This document shows, piece by piece, positions 25,940 through 34,916 of a stretch of DNA of 64,000 nt. The number at the start of each line of letters is the position of its first letter. Position 1 is the first letter of the stretch. The notes beneath the pieces were generated by a model. It ran no database searches and had not been told where the DNA came from. It saw only the letters and a program-made list of their open reading frames with translations. The DNA lies in the NCBI GenBank assembly GCA_937877605.1, contig CALFJA010000086.1, positions 5,341 to 69,340 of the forward strand, written 5' to 3'. The stretch comes from an uncultured Prevotellaceae bacterium (lineage in GTDB: Bacteria > Bacteroidota > Bacteroidia > Bacteroidales > Bacteroidaceae). Position numbers and translations under genes: made by a program.

Positions 25940-28252
25940 TTATTCCACCACTTCTTCTGGCGGTGGCGTTTCCGATTGAACCGCCTGTACGCCGCAAGGA
26001 TTATAGCCGTCAGGGATGTCGAACGAAGCGGTACTCTTATAGTTCAGGTCCTTGTCGGCCATCACCTTCTTCATATAGATGCCCCAGATGGGGAGTGCTG
26101 CGGCGGCACCCTGTCCGTTTGCCATGGAGTCGAAGTGGATGTCGCGGTCGTCGCCGCCTACCCAGCAGGCACTGACAAGCTGCGGCGTGAATCCAACAAA
26201 CCATCCGTCGGCATTTCGGTTTGTGGTACCCGTCTTTCCTCCGATGGAGCCCTGTATGCCATACAGGCGGCGAACGCGGCTACCTGTACCGCCGTCGATA
26301 ACGCCCTGCAACTCAATGAGCATTTTGTAGGCACTCTCGGCATTGATAACTTCGTTCATGCGGGGCTGGAACTGGGCGATGACATTGCCTTCGGCATCCT
26401 CGATGCGCGTTACAAACAACGGAGCACAGCGGATTCCCTTGTTGGGGAATACGGAATAGGCACTGACCATTTCCGCCACGGACACCTCGCAGGGGCCGAG
26501 ACAGAGAGCCAGCGACGGATAGATGTTGGGATTGTGAATGCCATAGGAATGGAGCAATTCAACAAACTGGTAGGGGTTCATTTCGTTCATGAGGTATGCA
26601 CTGACCCAGTTGTTCGACTGGGCAAGTCCCCATTTCAAGGTCACCATCTCCCCATATCGGGCACGGCTGCCGTTGCGCGGCGTCCACGGCTGCCCGCCGA
26701 CATAGTAGGTGCGTTGCTCGTTTGGCACGACATCGCAGGGTGAATAGCCGTTCTCCATGGCCATGGAATAAAGGAACGGCTTGATGGTAGAACCCACCTG
26801 ACGCCGACCTGCGGTGACCATGTCATACTGGAAGTGGGCAAAGTCGATACCTCCGACATAGGCTTTCACCTCGCCTGTCTGTGCCTCCATACTCATAAAG
26901 CCCGTACGGAGGAACTTCTTGTAGTAGCGTATGCTGTCGAGTGGAGTCATCGTGGTATCACGCTCGCCTTGATAGGAGAACACACTCATTTCCACTGGCG
27001 TGTTGAAGGCACGGCGTATTTCCTCCTCGCTGGCTCCGTCAGCCCGCATCACACGGTAACGCTCGCTCTGTTTCATGGCACGGTTCAGGATGTCCTGTAC
27101 CTGCTTGGCGCTCAAGCGCGACGAATAGGGCGCGTTGGGTTTGTTCTTGCTCTCGGCAAAGAAGCGTGGCTGCAGGGTGCGACCGACATGCATCTCAACA
27201 GCCTCCTCGGCATACTTCTGCATACGGGAGTCGATGGTGGTGAAAACTTTCAGGCCATCGGTGTAGATGTTGTAGGCAGAACCGTTGCGCTTGAAGTTCT
27301 TGTTGCACCATCCGTAGAGCGGATCGGACTCCCACGCGATGGAGTCGTAGACATACTGTACGCGGTTCCATTCGGGATAGTCGTCCTTGTTCGGTTCCTT
27401 TGCCATCATGTACTGGCGGAGGAACTCGCGGAAATAAGTGGCTGTACCGTCCTTGTGGTCGATACGGTGGAAGTCCAGCTTGAGCTCTTCGGCCGAATGC
27501 TTGTCATATTCCGCCTGTGTCAGATAACCGGCCTTGACCATCTGCTGCAACACCACATTGCGCCGGTTGAGCGCACGGTCGGGGAAACGAACGGGATTGA
27601 ACAGCGAAGGATTCTTGCAGAGGCCTATCAGCGTGGCACTCTCGTTCAATGTAAGGTCTTTGGCTTCCTTGTTGAAATAGGTGTTGGCTGCCGACTTGAT
27701 GCCAACGGCATTGTGCAGGAAGTCGAAATAATTCAAATAAAAGGCTATGATTTCCTCTTTGGTGTAGTGGCGCTCCAGTTTTACGGCGATGACCCACTCT
27801 ATCGGTTTTTGGAAAAGACGCTCTATCTTGTTGTGCGCCTTGGCCGAATAAAGCTGTTTGGCCAGCTGCTGTGTAATAGTGGAACCTCCACCGGCACTGG
27901 CTTGCTGGAGTATACCTCGCTTGACGATGGCGCGGCCAAGGGCAATGTAGTCTATTCCAGAATGTTCGTAGAACCGCTCGTCCTCCGTTGCCACCAGGGC
28001 TTTCACCAGATAAGGCGACAGTTGCTCGTAGGGAATGCATATTCGGTTCTCGCGGTCAATGCTGTAGGTACCTATTATCTTGCCATCGGCTGAATAGACC
28101 TGGGTGGCAAAGCGGCTGATGGGATTCTGCAAGTCTTCAATATCAGGCATATAGCCGATCCATCCGAACCACACTGCCGTGAAAAACAACAACAACGCCA
28201 GTAAGAGGCAGCCGAATGCCTTCCACATTCCAATAATAATTTTGCGTTTCAT
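25940..28252 (-). CDS. Class A penicillin-binding protein (PBP1A type)
   Basis: This 770-residue bifunctional peptidoglycan synthase has an N-terminal membrane anchor (residues about 8-30). The GT51 glycosyltransferase domain shows EDERFYEHSGIDYIALGRA and GGSTITQQLAKQL. The transpeptidase domain has the SxxK motif in VGSTIKPF, SNN in AQSNNWVSAYL and KTG in GGKTGTTNRNADGWFVGF. It polymerises glycan strands and cross-links peptides on the outer face of the inner membrane. The tail is Glu/Pro-rich (SETPPPEEVVE). It is 77 bp downstream of the fucose-isomerase-like gene. Confidence 0.94.
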   Translation of the reverse strand: MKRKIIIGMWKAFGCLLLALLLFFTAVWFGWIGYMPDIEDLQNPISRFATQVYSADGKIIGTYSIDRENRICIPYEQLSPYLVKALVATEDERFYEHSGIDYIALGRAIVKRGILQQASAGGGSTITQQLAKQLYSAKAHNKIERLFQKPIEWVIAVKLERHYTKEEIIAFYLNYFDFLHNAVGIKSAANTYFNKEAKDLTLNESATLIGLCKNPSLFNPVRFPDRALNRRNVVLQQMVKAGYLTQAEYDKHSAEELKLDFHRIDHKDGTATYFREFLRQYMMAKEPNKDDYPEWNRVQYVYDSIAWESDPLYGWCNKNFKRNGSAYNIYTDGLKVFTTIDSRMQKYAEEAVEMHVGRTLQPRFFAESKNKPNAPYSSRLSAKQVQDILNRAMKQSERYRVMRADGASEEEIRRAFNTPVEMSVFSYQGERDTTMTPLDSIRYYKKFLRTGFMSMEAQTGEVKAYVGGIDFAHFQYDMVTAGRRQVGSTIKPFLYSMAMENGYSPCDVVPNEQRTYYVGGQPWTPRNGSRARYGEMVTLKWGLAQSNNWVSAYLMNEMNPYQFVELLHSYGIHNPNIYPSLALCLGPCEVSVAEMVSAYSVFPNKGIRCAPLFVTRIEDAEGNVIAQFQPRMNEVINAESAYKMLIELQGVIDGGTGSRVRRLYGIQGSIGGKTGTTNRNADGWFVGFTPQLVSACWVGGDDRDIHFDSMANGQGAAAALPIWGIYMKKVMADKDLNYKSTASFDIPDGYNPCGVQAVQSETPPPEEVVE

Positions 28253-28329
28253 GCCTTATATTCAATTAACAATATTCAATAATCTAATGGCCATCTCCAA
28301 AAGCCAATCAAGCGATGAGGCTTCCTTTG

Positions 28330-29559
28330 CTATTCTGACAGGAACATAGCCTCAATGAGTTCTTTGTGATGTCCGGGCAGGATTACATGGTGGTTGCCAA
28401 TCGGGTTGGACAGGAAATAGTTGGTGTCGGAGGGGTCTGCCAGTCTGATTTGTTGCTGTGTGCGGCAGAGGTCGGGCTTTCCCTGACAGGCTATGAGTTC
28501 CCCTTCTGCCACAAACAGGCGCGAAAGGTCGCCGGCCAGTTTGAATATGGTCACGGGACCCGTCTGCATATATCCGCGGATGCCGATGCCGATGCCCGAC
28601 TCGAAGTGCGTGTCCAGTTCAAAGCGGTCGACCATGTCAAGTGGTATGGTGCAATGGGCAAAGAGCATCTCCCCCGTTTCGGGATTGATGTGTGCCGGAT
28701 TGGCTTGGAAGCCCGAAATTCCGAGCAAAGAACGGGCCGTTAGCATGGACAGCGCCGTGGGAATGTCTCCCTCGCAGCCTGCCACATAGCCTTCCGCATT
28801 GAGCAAGGCAAGTGCGGTGCAGCCTGTGTTCTGCACGGCGGTGAGCAGGTCGAAGCAGCGAATGGTAAAGCCCTGAAGGTCATGGTGCTTAACAATCGCC
28901 TTGAGTGCAGTATACATCTGAAGTGCACCTGCCATTGAATGTTCTATGCCTGGGGTATCGTCGGCCGACAGGGGGGCTATGTGTGAAGATAGTTCTGCCA
29001 GTTTACCGGCATCGGGTTCCGGCTGGCGATCTAGTTCGGCCTTTACTTCCTCCATGGGAATGTCCACGAGAGCGACACCCAGCCGCTGGCGGACGGTTTC
29101 GTAGTCCACTCCGCTGGAAATGAGCCAGTCGGATGGGCGGCCCATGACACCCAAGCGCGCATTGCGCAGCCACTTACGGGCAGTCTCCGTCTTTTCCAGC
29201 AAATGGATTCGCCGGGAGACATACTCGGCCGAGCCGTGCAATATTTCGCCCTTCACATTGTGCTGCCGAAGATAGGAGAGAATCTCTGCCGAGGCGGCCA
29301 GCGAGTTGCTCTTGCCGGAAGTGAGCAGGTAGATGGGGCTTTCGGACTCAAGCAGACGGGGCAACAGTCGCAGGAAGGCTGCTTCCGTGCCGCCGGTACT
29401 GACATAGATAAGGTTGAGTGCCGATTCTCCGTATTGCTTGAAATCAGAACCGTGGAAGGCGTATTCCACATCCAGGCTGTTCAAATATTCGCGGGTAGTC
29501 CGTACCACTGCCTCCTCATTGTGCAGGGACGATGAGAGCATAAATATTGCTACTGACAT
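28330..29559 (-). CDS. L-fucose/arabinose isomerase-like protein
   Basis: This 409-residue protein resembles the FucI/AraA-like family (COG2407). A Rossmann-like N-terminal half contains LIYVSTGGTEAAFLRLLPRL and GRPSDWLISSG. A C-terminal half (TALALLNAEGYVAGCEGDIP, ANPAHINPETGEMLFAHCTI, IGNHHVILPGHH) carries the Glu/Asp/His candidates for the metal site. No transport or catabolic genes for fucose are near, so the substrate is unknown. A good promoter lies upstream. Confidence 0.7.
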   Translation of the reverse strand: MSVAIFMLSSSLHNEEAVVRTTREYLNSLDVEYAFHGSDFKQYGESALNLIYVSTGGTEAAFLRLLPRLLESESPIYLLTSGKSNSLAASAEILSYLRQHNVKGEILHGSAEYVSRRIHLLEKTETARKWLRNARLGVMGRPSDWLISSGVDYETVRQRLGVALVDIPMEEVKAELDRQPEPDAGKLAELSSHIAPLSADDTPGIEHSMAGALQMYTALKAIVKHHDLQGFTIRCFDLLTAVQNTGCTALALLNAEGYVAGCEGDIPTALSMLTARSLLGISGFQANPAHINPETGEMLFAHCTIPLDMVDRFELDTHFESGIGIGIRGYMQTGPVTIFKLAGDLSRLFVAEGELIACQGKPDLCRTQQQIRLADPSDTNYFLSNPIGNHHVILPGHHKELIEAMFLSE

Positions 29560-29615
29560 GTTGTTTTTAGGTTTTCAGATGGATGGTTTCGGTGTTTTAA
29601 GAGCCATTTATTTGG

Positions 29616-29647
29616 CGAAGGTACAACAATTGCCCGAAAGATGCAAA
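29616..29647 (-). promoter_or_regulatory. Bacteroidetes-type promoter of the fucose-isomerase-like gene
   Basis: On the minus strand, TTTG (complement of 29644-29647) is followed after exactly 20 nt by TACCTTCG (complement of 29616-29623). This matches the -33/-7 consensus TTTG-N19-21-TAnnTTTG closely. The leader would be about 50 nt. Confidence 0.65.
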
Positions 29648-29740
29648 TGATTGTTGCCGAAACCGCTGCGAATTCAAATTATTTTACCTATTTTTACACC
29701 GCAAATCAACCAAACGACCAACTGTCAACACAATCAAAGC

Positions 29741-30649
29741 ATGCAAAGGGAAATTTATCTTGCCGGTGGCTGCTTCTGGGGGCTGCAGCATCTCCTCCGC
29801 CAGTTGCCGGGGGTCATTGCCACGGAGGCAGGCTTTGCCAATGGGAATACCCCCCACCCCACCTACGAAGAAGTCTACACTGACCGGACTGGCCATGCGG
29901 AGACCGTCAGGGTGCTTTACAACGACGAACGGCTACGGCTCTTCACGCTCATCAATATCTACTTCATGGGCATTGACCCCCTCTCACTGAACCAGCAAGG
30001 AGGCGACAGGGGCACCCGATACCGTACCGGTGTCTATTACACTACAAAGAAAGACTGCGAAACCATTTCCCAAGTCTTTGCCCTGCAACAAGCAAAATAC
30101 GGGAAGCCGCTGGCTGTCGAGCTACTCCCTTTGGAAAGCTTCTACCCCGCCGACGACCGACACCAGGACTATCTTCTCAATAATCCCACGGGCTATTGCC
30201 ACCTGCCGCTGTCGCTCTTTCAGGAAGTGAAGCGGCTGAACCGGAAAATCTACTTTGCCGGTTCCATACGCGGAGGACGGACCGACGAACATCTGTATGC
30301 CAGCATCATTGAGCATATCCAGAAACGGCACTTCGTCCTGACCGAGCATGTGGGAAACCTCCGGAAAAGTGCGCTGGAGAACCAGCCTGCCAACAATGCG
30401 GACATCTATAGACAAGACACCGGCTGGATTGCACAATGCGACATTCTCATTGCCGAATGCACCGTTCCCTCGTTGGGAGTGGGCTACGAACTGGCCTATG
30501 CCGAGCAATTGCGGAAACCCTGCCACATCTTCTTCAACGACCAGCGCTGCCGCCTTTCCGCCATGATTGCCGGGAACAAGTACTTCTGCCTCCATCCCTA
30601 TACGGCAGAAGCAGAATTGTTCGACACGATTGACAAAATCCTCCCGTAG
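29741..30649 (+). CDS. msrA: MsrA-DNPH1 fusion: methionine sulfoxide reductase and deoxynucleotide N-hydrolase
   Basis: The 302-residue protein has two domains. Residues 1-165 are MsrA, which reduces methionine-S-sulfoxide, with the catalytic Cys11 in AGGCFWGLQ and QGGDRGTRYRTGVYY. Residues about 168-302 match the DNPH1/Rcl family, which hydrolyses deoxynucleoside 5'-monophosphates: KIYFAGSIRGGR, VLTEHVG and AECTVPSLGVGYEL with the catalytic Glu, then RLSAMIAG. The start is set by the conserved MsrA N-terminus. The fusion has no partner gene close by on the same strand. Confidence 0.88.
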   Translation: MQREIYLAGGCFWGLQHLLRQLPGVIATEAGFANGNTPHPTYEEVYTDRTGHAETVRVLYNDERLRLFTLINIYFMGIDPLSLNQQGGDRGTRYRTGVYYTTKKDCETISQVFALQQAKYGKPLAVELLPLESFYPADDRHQDYLLNNPTGYCHLPLSLFQEVKRLNRKIYFAGSIRGGRTDEHLYASIIEHIQKRHFVLTEHVGNLRKSALENQPANNADIYRQDTGWIAQCDILIAECTVPSLGVGYELAYAEQLRKPCHIFFNDQRCRLSAMIAGNKYFCLHPYTAEAELFDTIDKILP

Positions 30650-31052
30650 CGTGGCAACCGACCCTTCGCATGGATTTTTTGTAAAGATTTCTTACTGTTT
30701 TCACATTTCGGCGATGCTACTGCCGTGTTAAAAAACTACCTGTGGGCAAAGTTGCCACCGCCGGGGAGAAAAGGCTGTATTCGGAAGTACGGCTGACAAC
30801 TAGCAACTTATAGGCGTTCTGAAGTGAAAATAATCGCAGCAATTTTCCAACTGGGCGGCTCTTGCAAAGCAAAAGCCTAGGTCTTGGCCGACAACTGTAC
30901 GGGTGTCGTATGCCCAGACCTAGGCTGTTATGGTTCAGTATTTGGAGATAAAACCGCGAAAAGTGTTAAAATGCCCCTGTCATAAGGCTGCAGAAGCCCT
31001 TGAAAAAATGTAATGATTTTTTACGAAAAGGACGCATGCTACTGACAGTTGT
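30650..31052. other. Intergenic region between convergent genes with a large hairpin
   Basis: About 400 bp with no gene recognised. A perfect 11-bp inverted repeat, AGCCTAGGTCT (30874-30884) with AGACCTAGGCT (30916-30926), encloses a partly self-complementary loop (CGACAAC with GTGTCG, GGC with GCC). The whole 53-nt unit can form one long imperfect stem. It is not followed by a T-run. Confidence 0.6.
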
Positions 31053-32483
31053 CTACTTTATTCTCACCTTCCTGGTCTTTCCCGTACCCGCTTTCTCCAG
31101 GACAACGCCCTTGTATGCCTGGTTGGCGGGCACTCCGTCCAAGGTGTATCGCCTTGCCTTGGTCAGTGTTCCTTCTTCCGTGGGTAGGGACTCGATAGCG
31201 GTTGCGGTGTTCACGACATTCAAGTTGCAGGCCTGCTGGCTTCCACCGTCCAGACTCTCGGCAGTAATGACGCAACTACCGGCCGAATGAAGGCGCACAA
31301 TACCGTCGCTGACTGTGGCCACCGAGGCGTCGGACGAACTCCATCTCACCCGTACATCTGTCGTGGTCGACGGCGATAGGGTGTATTTAAGTACCACGGT
31401 GTCCTGCTCAGCCATGTCGGCTTCGCGCTCAATGGCTGAAAGGGTGAGTGCCGTCGAGACGACGGGCTGGTTCTGTGAGCCGCGCCGATAGAGATACGGC
31501 AGTTGGAGCGAAGTGCTCTTGTAGTTCCAGAAGCGTGCATAACTGCCCGACGGGGCATTGTAGCGCATGGTTCCGTAGTTGGTGTTGGTGCTGGCAATGG
31601 TAGCACCGTCGTAGCCAAGGCTGACCGTCCATGTGGTGACGCCCTCGTCCCATGCCAGATGCTGTGCCGCAGTGGCACCCAACACCCTGCCATACTGGTC
31701 GGTGAAGGTCCAATAGCCCGATGCGTCTTTGGTCAGCGTGAAGATGGATACATCCGGTTCGTATAATGAAGAGGTTGAAGCCACACCTATAGCGTCAAGG
31801 TAATGGCTGGTGGAAATGCCGTCGATATCGCCGGCTGCGCTGCCGCTGCGATACATGATGACCACATCACCGTCGTTGATGGCATCTTTCTTCTCCAGTT
31901 TGGAGTAAGACCACGACATGGCCGACTCCGTCCCTGCTGCGGATGGAGTGTAGTCGATGGTGATTCGGTTGATGTAGACGGAGCCTTCGCTTGTTCCGCC
32001 GACTATGGCGATGGCAAGTTCTTCATCGCTGAGTGCCTGCGAGAGTTGCATCTCCTTGGTCAGGTCCACATATACGCCCAAGTCCTTGCTCACCCACTGC
32101 CCGTACCAGTCGTCGGAACTGAAATCCTTGGCCGACATTGTATAGAGTGTGGTCTCTCCGTTGGTCACCTTAAGGGCAAAACTGCCGCTCTTTGCGTTGG
32201 AACACATGTTCAATGTGACACTGTTCACCGTACAGCCTTCCCATCCCTGCAGGTAAAGCGTGGCCGTCTTGTTGCGCGGAACTTGGTTGTAACGGTTGCC
32301 CGTGGTGGCGCCATAGGGGTTGTCGAAAATCGCAACCGCCCCTTTGGGCTGCTCACCGAAGGCCTTCAGCGCGAAATCGGCCTTGTCCTTGTTGTATTCC
32401 ACGATTTGGTAGGATACCGATGCTGCCATCATCTGACCGCAAACAAGCAACGAAAGCAGGAAAAATAAGATTTTACGAATCAT
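31053..32483 (-). CDS. Secreted protein with Ig-like (Big2) domain
   Basis: The 476-residue protein has a signal peptide (MIRKILFFLLSLLVCGQMMA) and a beta-rich body. A bacterial Ig-like region lies near residues 345-425 (VRWSSSDASVATVSDGIVRL, then SAGSCVITAES), typical of Big2 domains. The end, RYTLDGVPANQAYKGVVLEK followed by a basic stretch, looks like the short C-terminal sorting-type tail of Bacteroidetes secreted proteins, so cell-surface or secreted location is inferred. Function unknown. Confidence 0.72.
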   Translation of the reverse strand: MIRKILFFLLSLLVCGQMMAASVSYQIVEYNKDKADFALKAFGEQPKGAVAIFDNPYGATTGNRYNQVPRNKTATLYLQGWEGCTVNSVTLNMCSNAKSGSFALKVTNGETTLYTMSAKDFSSDDWYGQWVSKDLGVYVDLTKEMQLSQALSDEELAIAIVGGTSEGSVYINRITIDYTPSAAGTESAMSWSYSKLEKKDAINDGDVVIMYRSGSAAGDIDGISTSHYLDAIGVASTSSLYEPDVSIFTLTKDASGYWTFTDQYGRVLGATAAQHLAWDEGVTTWTVSLGYDGATIASTNTNYGTMRYNAPSGSYARFWNYKSTSLQLPYLYRRGSQNQPVVSTALTLSAIEREADMAEQDTVVLKYTLSPSTTTDVRVRWSSSDASVATVSDGIVRLHSAGSCVITAESLDGGSQQACNLNVVNTATAIESLPTEEGTLTKARRYTLDGVPANQAYKGVVLEKAGTGKTRKVRIK

Positions 32484-32544
32484 AATTTGCTATTTAATAA
32501 TATAGAAAAATATCGTTATCAGGATGTCGGTTAGTTTGAATTGT

Positions 32545-32703
32545 CTATTGTTCACTATCTGCGCGTGATACTCTTGTGGACAATTCGTAGTACACGGCCT
32601 CCAGTTCCTCGATGCTCATCTCGGACAGAAGATGTCCGATACGGCTGTTCAGGAGGGAACGGCGCAGGAGTTCGTCCTGCTCAGAGTTTCCAAATCGCAC
32701 CAT
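32545..32703 (-). CDS. Small hypothetical protein (52 residues)
   Basis: An ATG at 32703, five bases after the stop codon of the flavoprotein gene, opens a 52-codon frame ending TAG at 32545. The product begins MVRFGNSEQDELLRRSLLNS and continues with a charged amphipathic helix (LLSEMSIEELEAVYYELSTR). The position and even composition argue for a real gene in the same operon. No family is recognised. Confidence 0.55.
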   Translation of the reverse strand: MVRFGNSEQDELLRRSLLNSRIGHLLSEMSIEELEAVYYELSTRVSRADSEQ

Positions 32704-32708
32704 ATACG

Positions 32709-33335
32709 CTATCGGATGAAATTTGTATGAATCCTGCTCGGTTCCTCCTCGGGCAGTCCGCTGCGCTCCTTTTCCGCCCGGATAGCCTTAATCAGGAATC
32801 CCATGTTGCGTCCTAAGACCCGCATTATCTGCATTCCCTCGGCATCCTGCAAGGTTTCCTCCGGTGAATTGCCGTGCACCTCGTTCCAGTATCGGCTGGA
32901 AACGATAGGCATTTCTGCTATGGAGAAGTACTTGTTGAGTTGGTCGAGTGTGGCTATGGTGCCAGCCCTCCTTGCCGATGCCACTGCAGCACCTACCTTC
33001 ATGCGCTTGGAAAAAGAGGTGCAGTAGAAAAGTCTGTCCATGAACGATGTAATGGTTCCGGCCGCACCGGCATAGTAAACGGGCGAACCGACCACCAGAC
33101 CGTCGGCTTCCTCAAACTTGGCTGCCACCTCGTTCACCTTGTCGTCGAAGATGCAATGACCCAGTCTGCGGCATTGCAGACAGGAAATGCATCCCCGTAC
33201 GGACAGATGTCCGACATGGATAATCTCCGTTTCTATTCCAGATGCATTGAGTTCGCCAGCCACCACTTCCAAGGCACAGTTGGTGGAGCCGTGAGCATGG
33301 GGGCTGCCGTTTAGCAGTATGACTTTCATTGGCAT
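32709..33335 (-). CDS. NADPH-dependent FMN reductase/flavodoxin-family protein
   Basis: From the ATG at 33335 the protein has 208 residues. The flavin phosphate loop is LNGSPHAHGSTNCAL. A Cys cluster (CISCLQCRRLGHC) resembles that of iron-sulfur flavoproteins or related reductases, and VVGSPVYYAGAAGTITSFMD is the second flavin-binding motif. It probably reduces a small electrophile or metal with NAD(P)H, and the substrate is unknown. An upstream start at 33380 would overlap the rhodanese gene and adds no conserved residues. Confidence 0.85.
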   Translation of the reverse strand: MPMKVILLNGSPHAHGSTNCALEVVAGELNASGIETEIIHVGHLSVRGCISCLQCRRLGHCIFDDKVNEVAAKFEEADGLVVGSPVYYAGAAGTITSFMDRLFYCTSFSKRMKVGAAVASARRAGTIATLDQLNKYFSIAEMPIVSSRYWNEVHGNSPEETLQDAEGMQIMRVLGRNMGFLIKAIRAEKERSGLPEEEPSRIHTNFIR

Positions 33336-33346
33336 TTCGTATGTTG

Positions 33347-33754
33347 TTATTGTTCGACATGAAAGGAATCTGCCTGCCACTGGATGATACCTCCCAAAAG
33401 GTTAACCACCTCGTAGCCCTTGTCTGCCAGCTGGGCAGCGGCATTGGCACTTCGCTTCCCACTGCGGCAATAGACAGCCACCACACGGTCTTTTTCCAAC
33501 TGAGCACAGGCCTGTTCGATGAAATTCCTATTCTTGAAGTCGATGTTCACGGCTCCAATCAGGTGCCCTTCGGCAAACTCCTCCGCCGTGCGGACATCCA
33601 CCAACTGCACATCTCCCGAACCGATTATCTCGGAAAACTCGGCAGTTGATACTGAACGGAATTTATCTGAGATAGGTTTTTGAGGTAACAGGAAGAAGTA
33701 AACCAATGCCAATAAAAGGAGGATGACGATGGCAATAATCAAGATTCGTTTCAT
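33347..33754 (-). CDS. Membrane-anchored rhodanese-like protein
   Basis: From the ATG at 33754 the 135-residue protein has an N-terminal transmembrane helix (ILIIAIVILLLLALVYFFLL) and a single rhodanese domain: LVDVRTAEEFAEGHLIGAVN, then the active-site loop YCRSGKRSA with the catalytic Cys, then GGIIQWQ. It would handle sulfane sulfur in the periplasm. It is 11 bp upstream of the flavoprotein gene, so a shared thiol or redox role is inferred. The longer upstream frame is AT-rich leader, not protein. Confidence 0.87.
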   Translation of the reverse strand: MKRILIIAIVILLLLALVYFFLLPQKPISDKFRSVSTAEFSEIIGSGDVQLVDVRTAEEFAEGHLIGAVNIDFKNRNFIEQACAQLEKDRVVAVYCRSGKRSANAAAQLADKGYEVVNLLGGIIQWQADSFHVEQ

Positions 33755-33898
33755 AAATATTATATAAAGGTGTTTCTCAAAAGGCAAAATTACGAATAAG
33801 CGCGTAATAAACAAATTATTATAAGGTAAATTATTTTCGGGGAAAAAGCGGATAGATATGATCAGAATGTATTTTATCCTGTTTTCTTCGGCGTTTTT

Positions 33899-33929
33899 TT
33901 TGCCAGCAAGAAACTTTTCATTATCTTCG
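33899..33929 (+). promoter_or_regulatory. Promoter of the ptb-buk operon
   Basis: TTTG (33899-33902) is followed after 19 nt by TATCTTCG (33922-33929), a close match to the Bacteroidetes -33/-7 pair. The leader to the ATG at 33964 is about 30 nt. Confidence 0.65.
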
Positions 33930-33963
33930 CAGGTAAGAACATTAAGCAATTTATTTCAATACT

Positions 33964-34875
33964 ATGCAGATAACGAAATTCGACGATTTGATGCATCATC
34001 TGGCCGACCACAACAGACAGGTAAGCGTAGCAGTGGTCAAGGCCGAGGACGAATCCACGCAGGAAGCACTCCGCCAGGCCATGGAACAGGGGTTTGTACG
34101 GACCGTTTTCGTGGGCGGTCGTCAGGCTATTGAAGCGAACATGCAACTCATGGAGCAAAAAGAAAAGTTTCGCATCGTTGATATGGACGACCCGGAAGAG
34201 GCCTGCGCCCAGGCGGTGGCACTGGTCAGGGAAGGGAAAGCCGATGTGTTGATGAAGGGCCTGGTCAATACTGACAAGCTGCTGCGTGCCATTCTGAACA
34301 AGGAAACGGGCATCCTGCCGAAGGGAAGGTTGCTCACGCACATCACAGCCGCCGAACTGGCCGACTACGACAAACTCCTTTTCTTCACCGACCCGGCCGT
34401 ACTCCCCTCACCCACCCTTGAACAGCGACGCGAACAGATTGCTTATTTGAAGACTCTATGCCATGCCTTTGGCATCGACTGCCCCCGCATTGCCCTCATC
34501 CACTGCACGGAGAAAGTGAACGGGAAGCATTTCCCTGTCACACTCGACTACCAACAGCTGACCGAGGAATGGAAGGCCGGCCAAGTGGGCGACTGTATCG
34601 TTGACGGTCCGCTGGACTTGAAGACATCCATTTGCCGCGAGAGCATGCTCACCAAGGGAATAAGCTCACCTATAGACGGCCATGCCGACGCCGTGATATT
34701 CCCCGACATACAGGCCGCCAATGTCTTCTTCAAGATCATCACCTTCCTGCCCACCACTAAGGTAGCCTGCTGCCTGCAAGGCACTGACGCCCCCGTGGTG
34801 CTCACCTCCCGCAGCGATTCCACCGAGACGAAATTCCTTTCGCTCGCTTTGGCCGCACAGTCGGTTCACAACTAA
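33964..34875 (+). CDS. ptb: Phosphate butyryltransferase
   Basis: The 303-residue protein is of the phosphate acetyl/butyryltransferase family. The order of motifs (FVGGRQAIEAN, VLMKGLVNTDKLLRAILNK, GRLLTHITAAELADYDKLLF, GPLDLKTSI, HADAVIFPDIQAANVFFKII) is that of Ptb. It exchanges CoA for phosphate on butyryl or branched-chain acyl groups. The gene is followed after 41 bp by buk, so the pair can convert acyl-CoA to acid with gain of ATP, or the reverse. Confidence 0.9.
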   Translation: MQITKFDDLMHHLADHNRQVSVAVVKAEDESTQEALRQAMEQGFVRTVFVGGRQAIEANMQLMEQKEKFRIVDMDDPEEACAQAVALVREGKADVLMKGLVNTDKLLRAILNKETGILPKGRLLTHITAAELADYDKLLFFTDPAVLPSPTLEQRREQIAYLKTLCHAFGIDCPRIALIHCTEKVNGKHFPVTLDYQQLTEEWKAGQVGDCIVDGPLDLKTSICRESMLTKGISSPIDGHADAVIFPDIQAANVFFKIITFLPTTKVACCLQGTDAPVVLTSRSDSTETKFLSLALAAQSVHN

Positions 34876-34916
34876 ACCATTGAAAGTCCTTAACACCAAA
34901 ATACTTGAAAAACACC

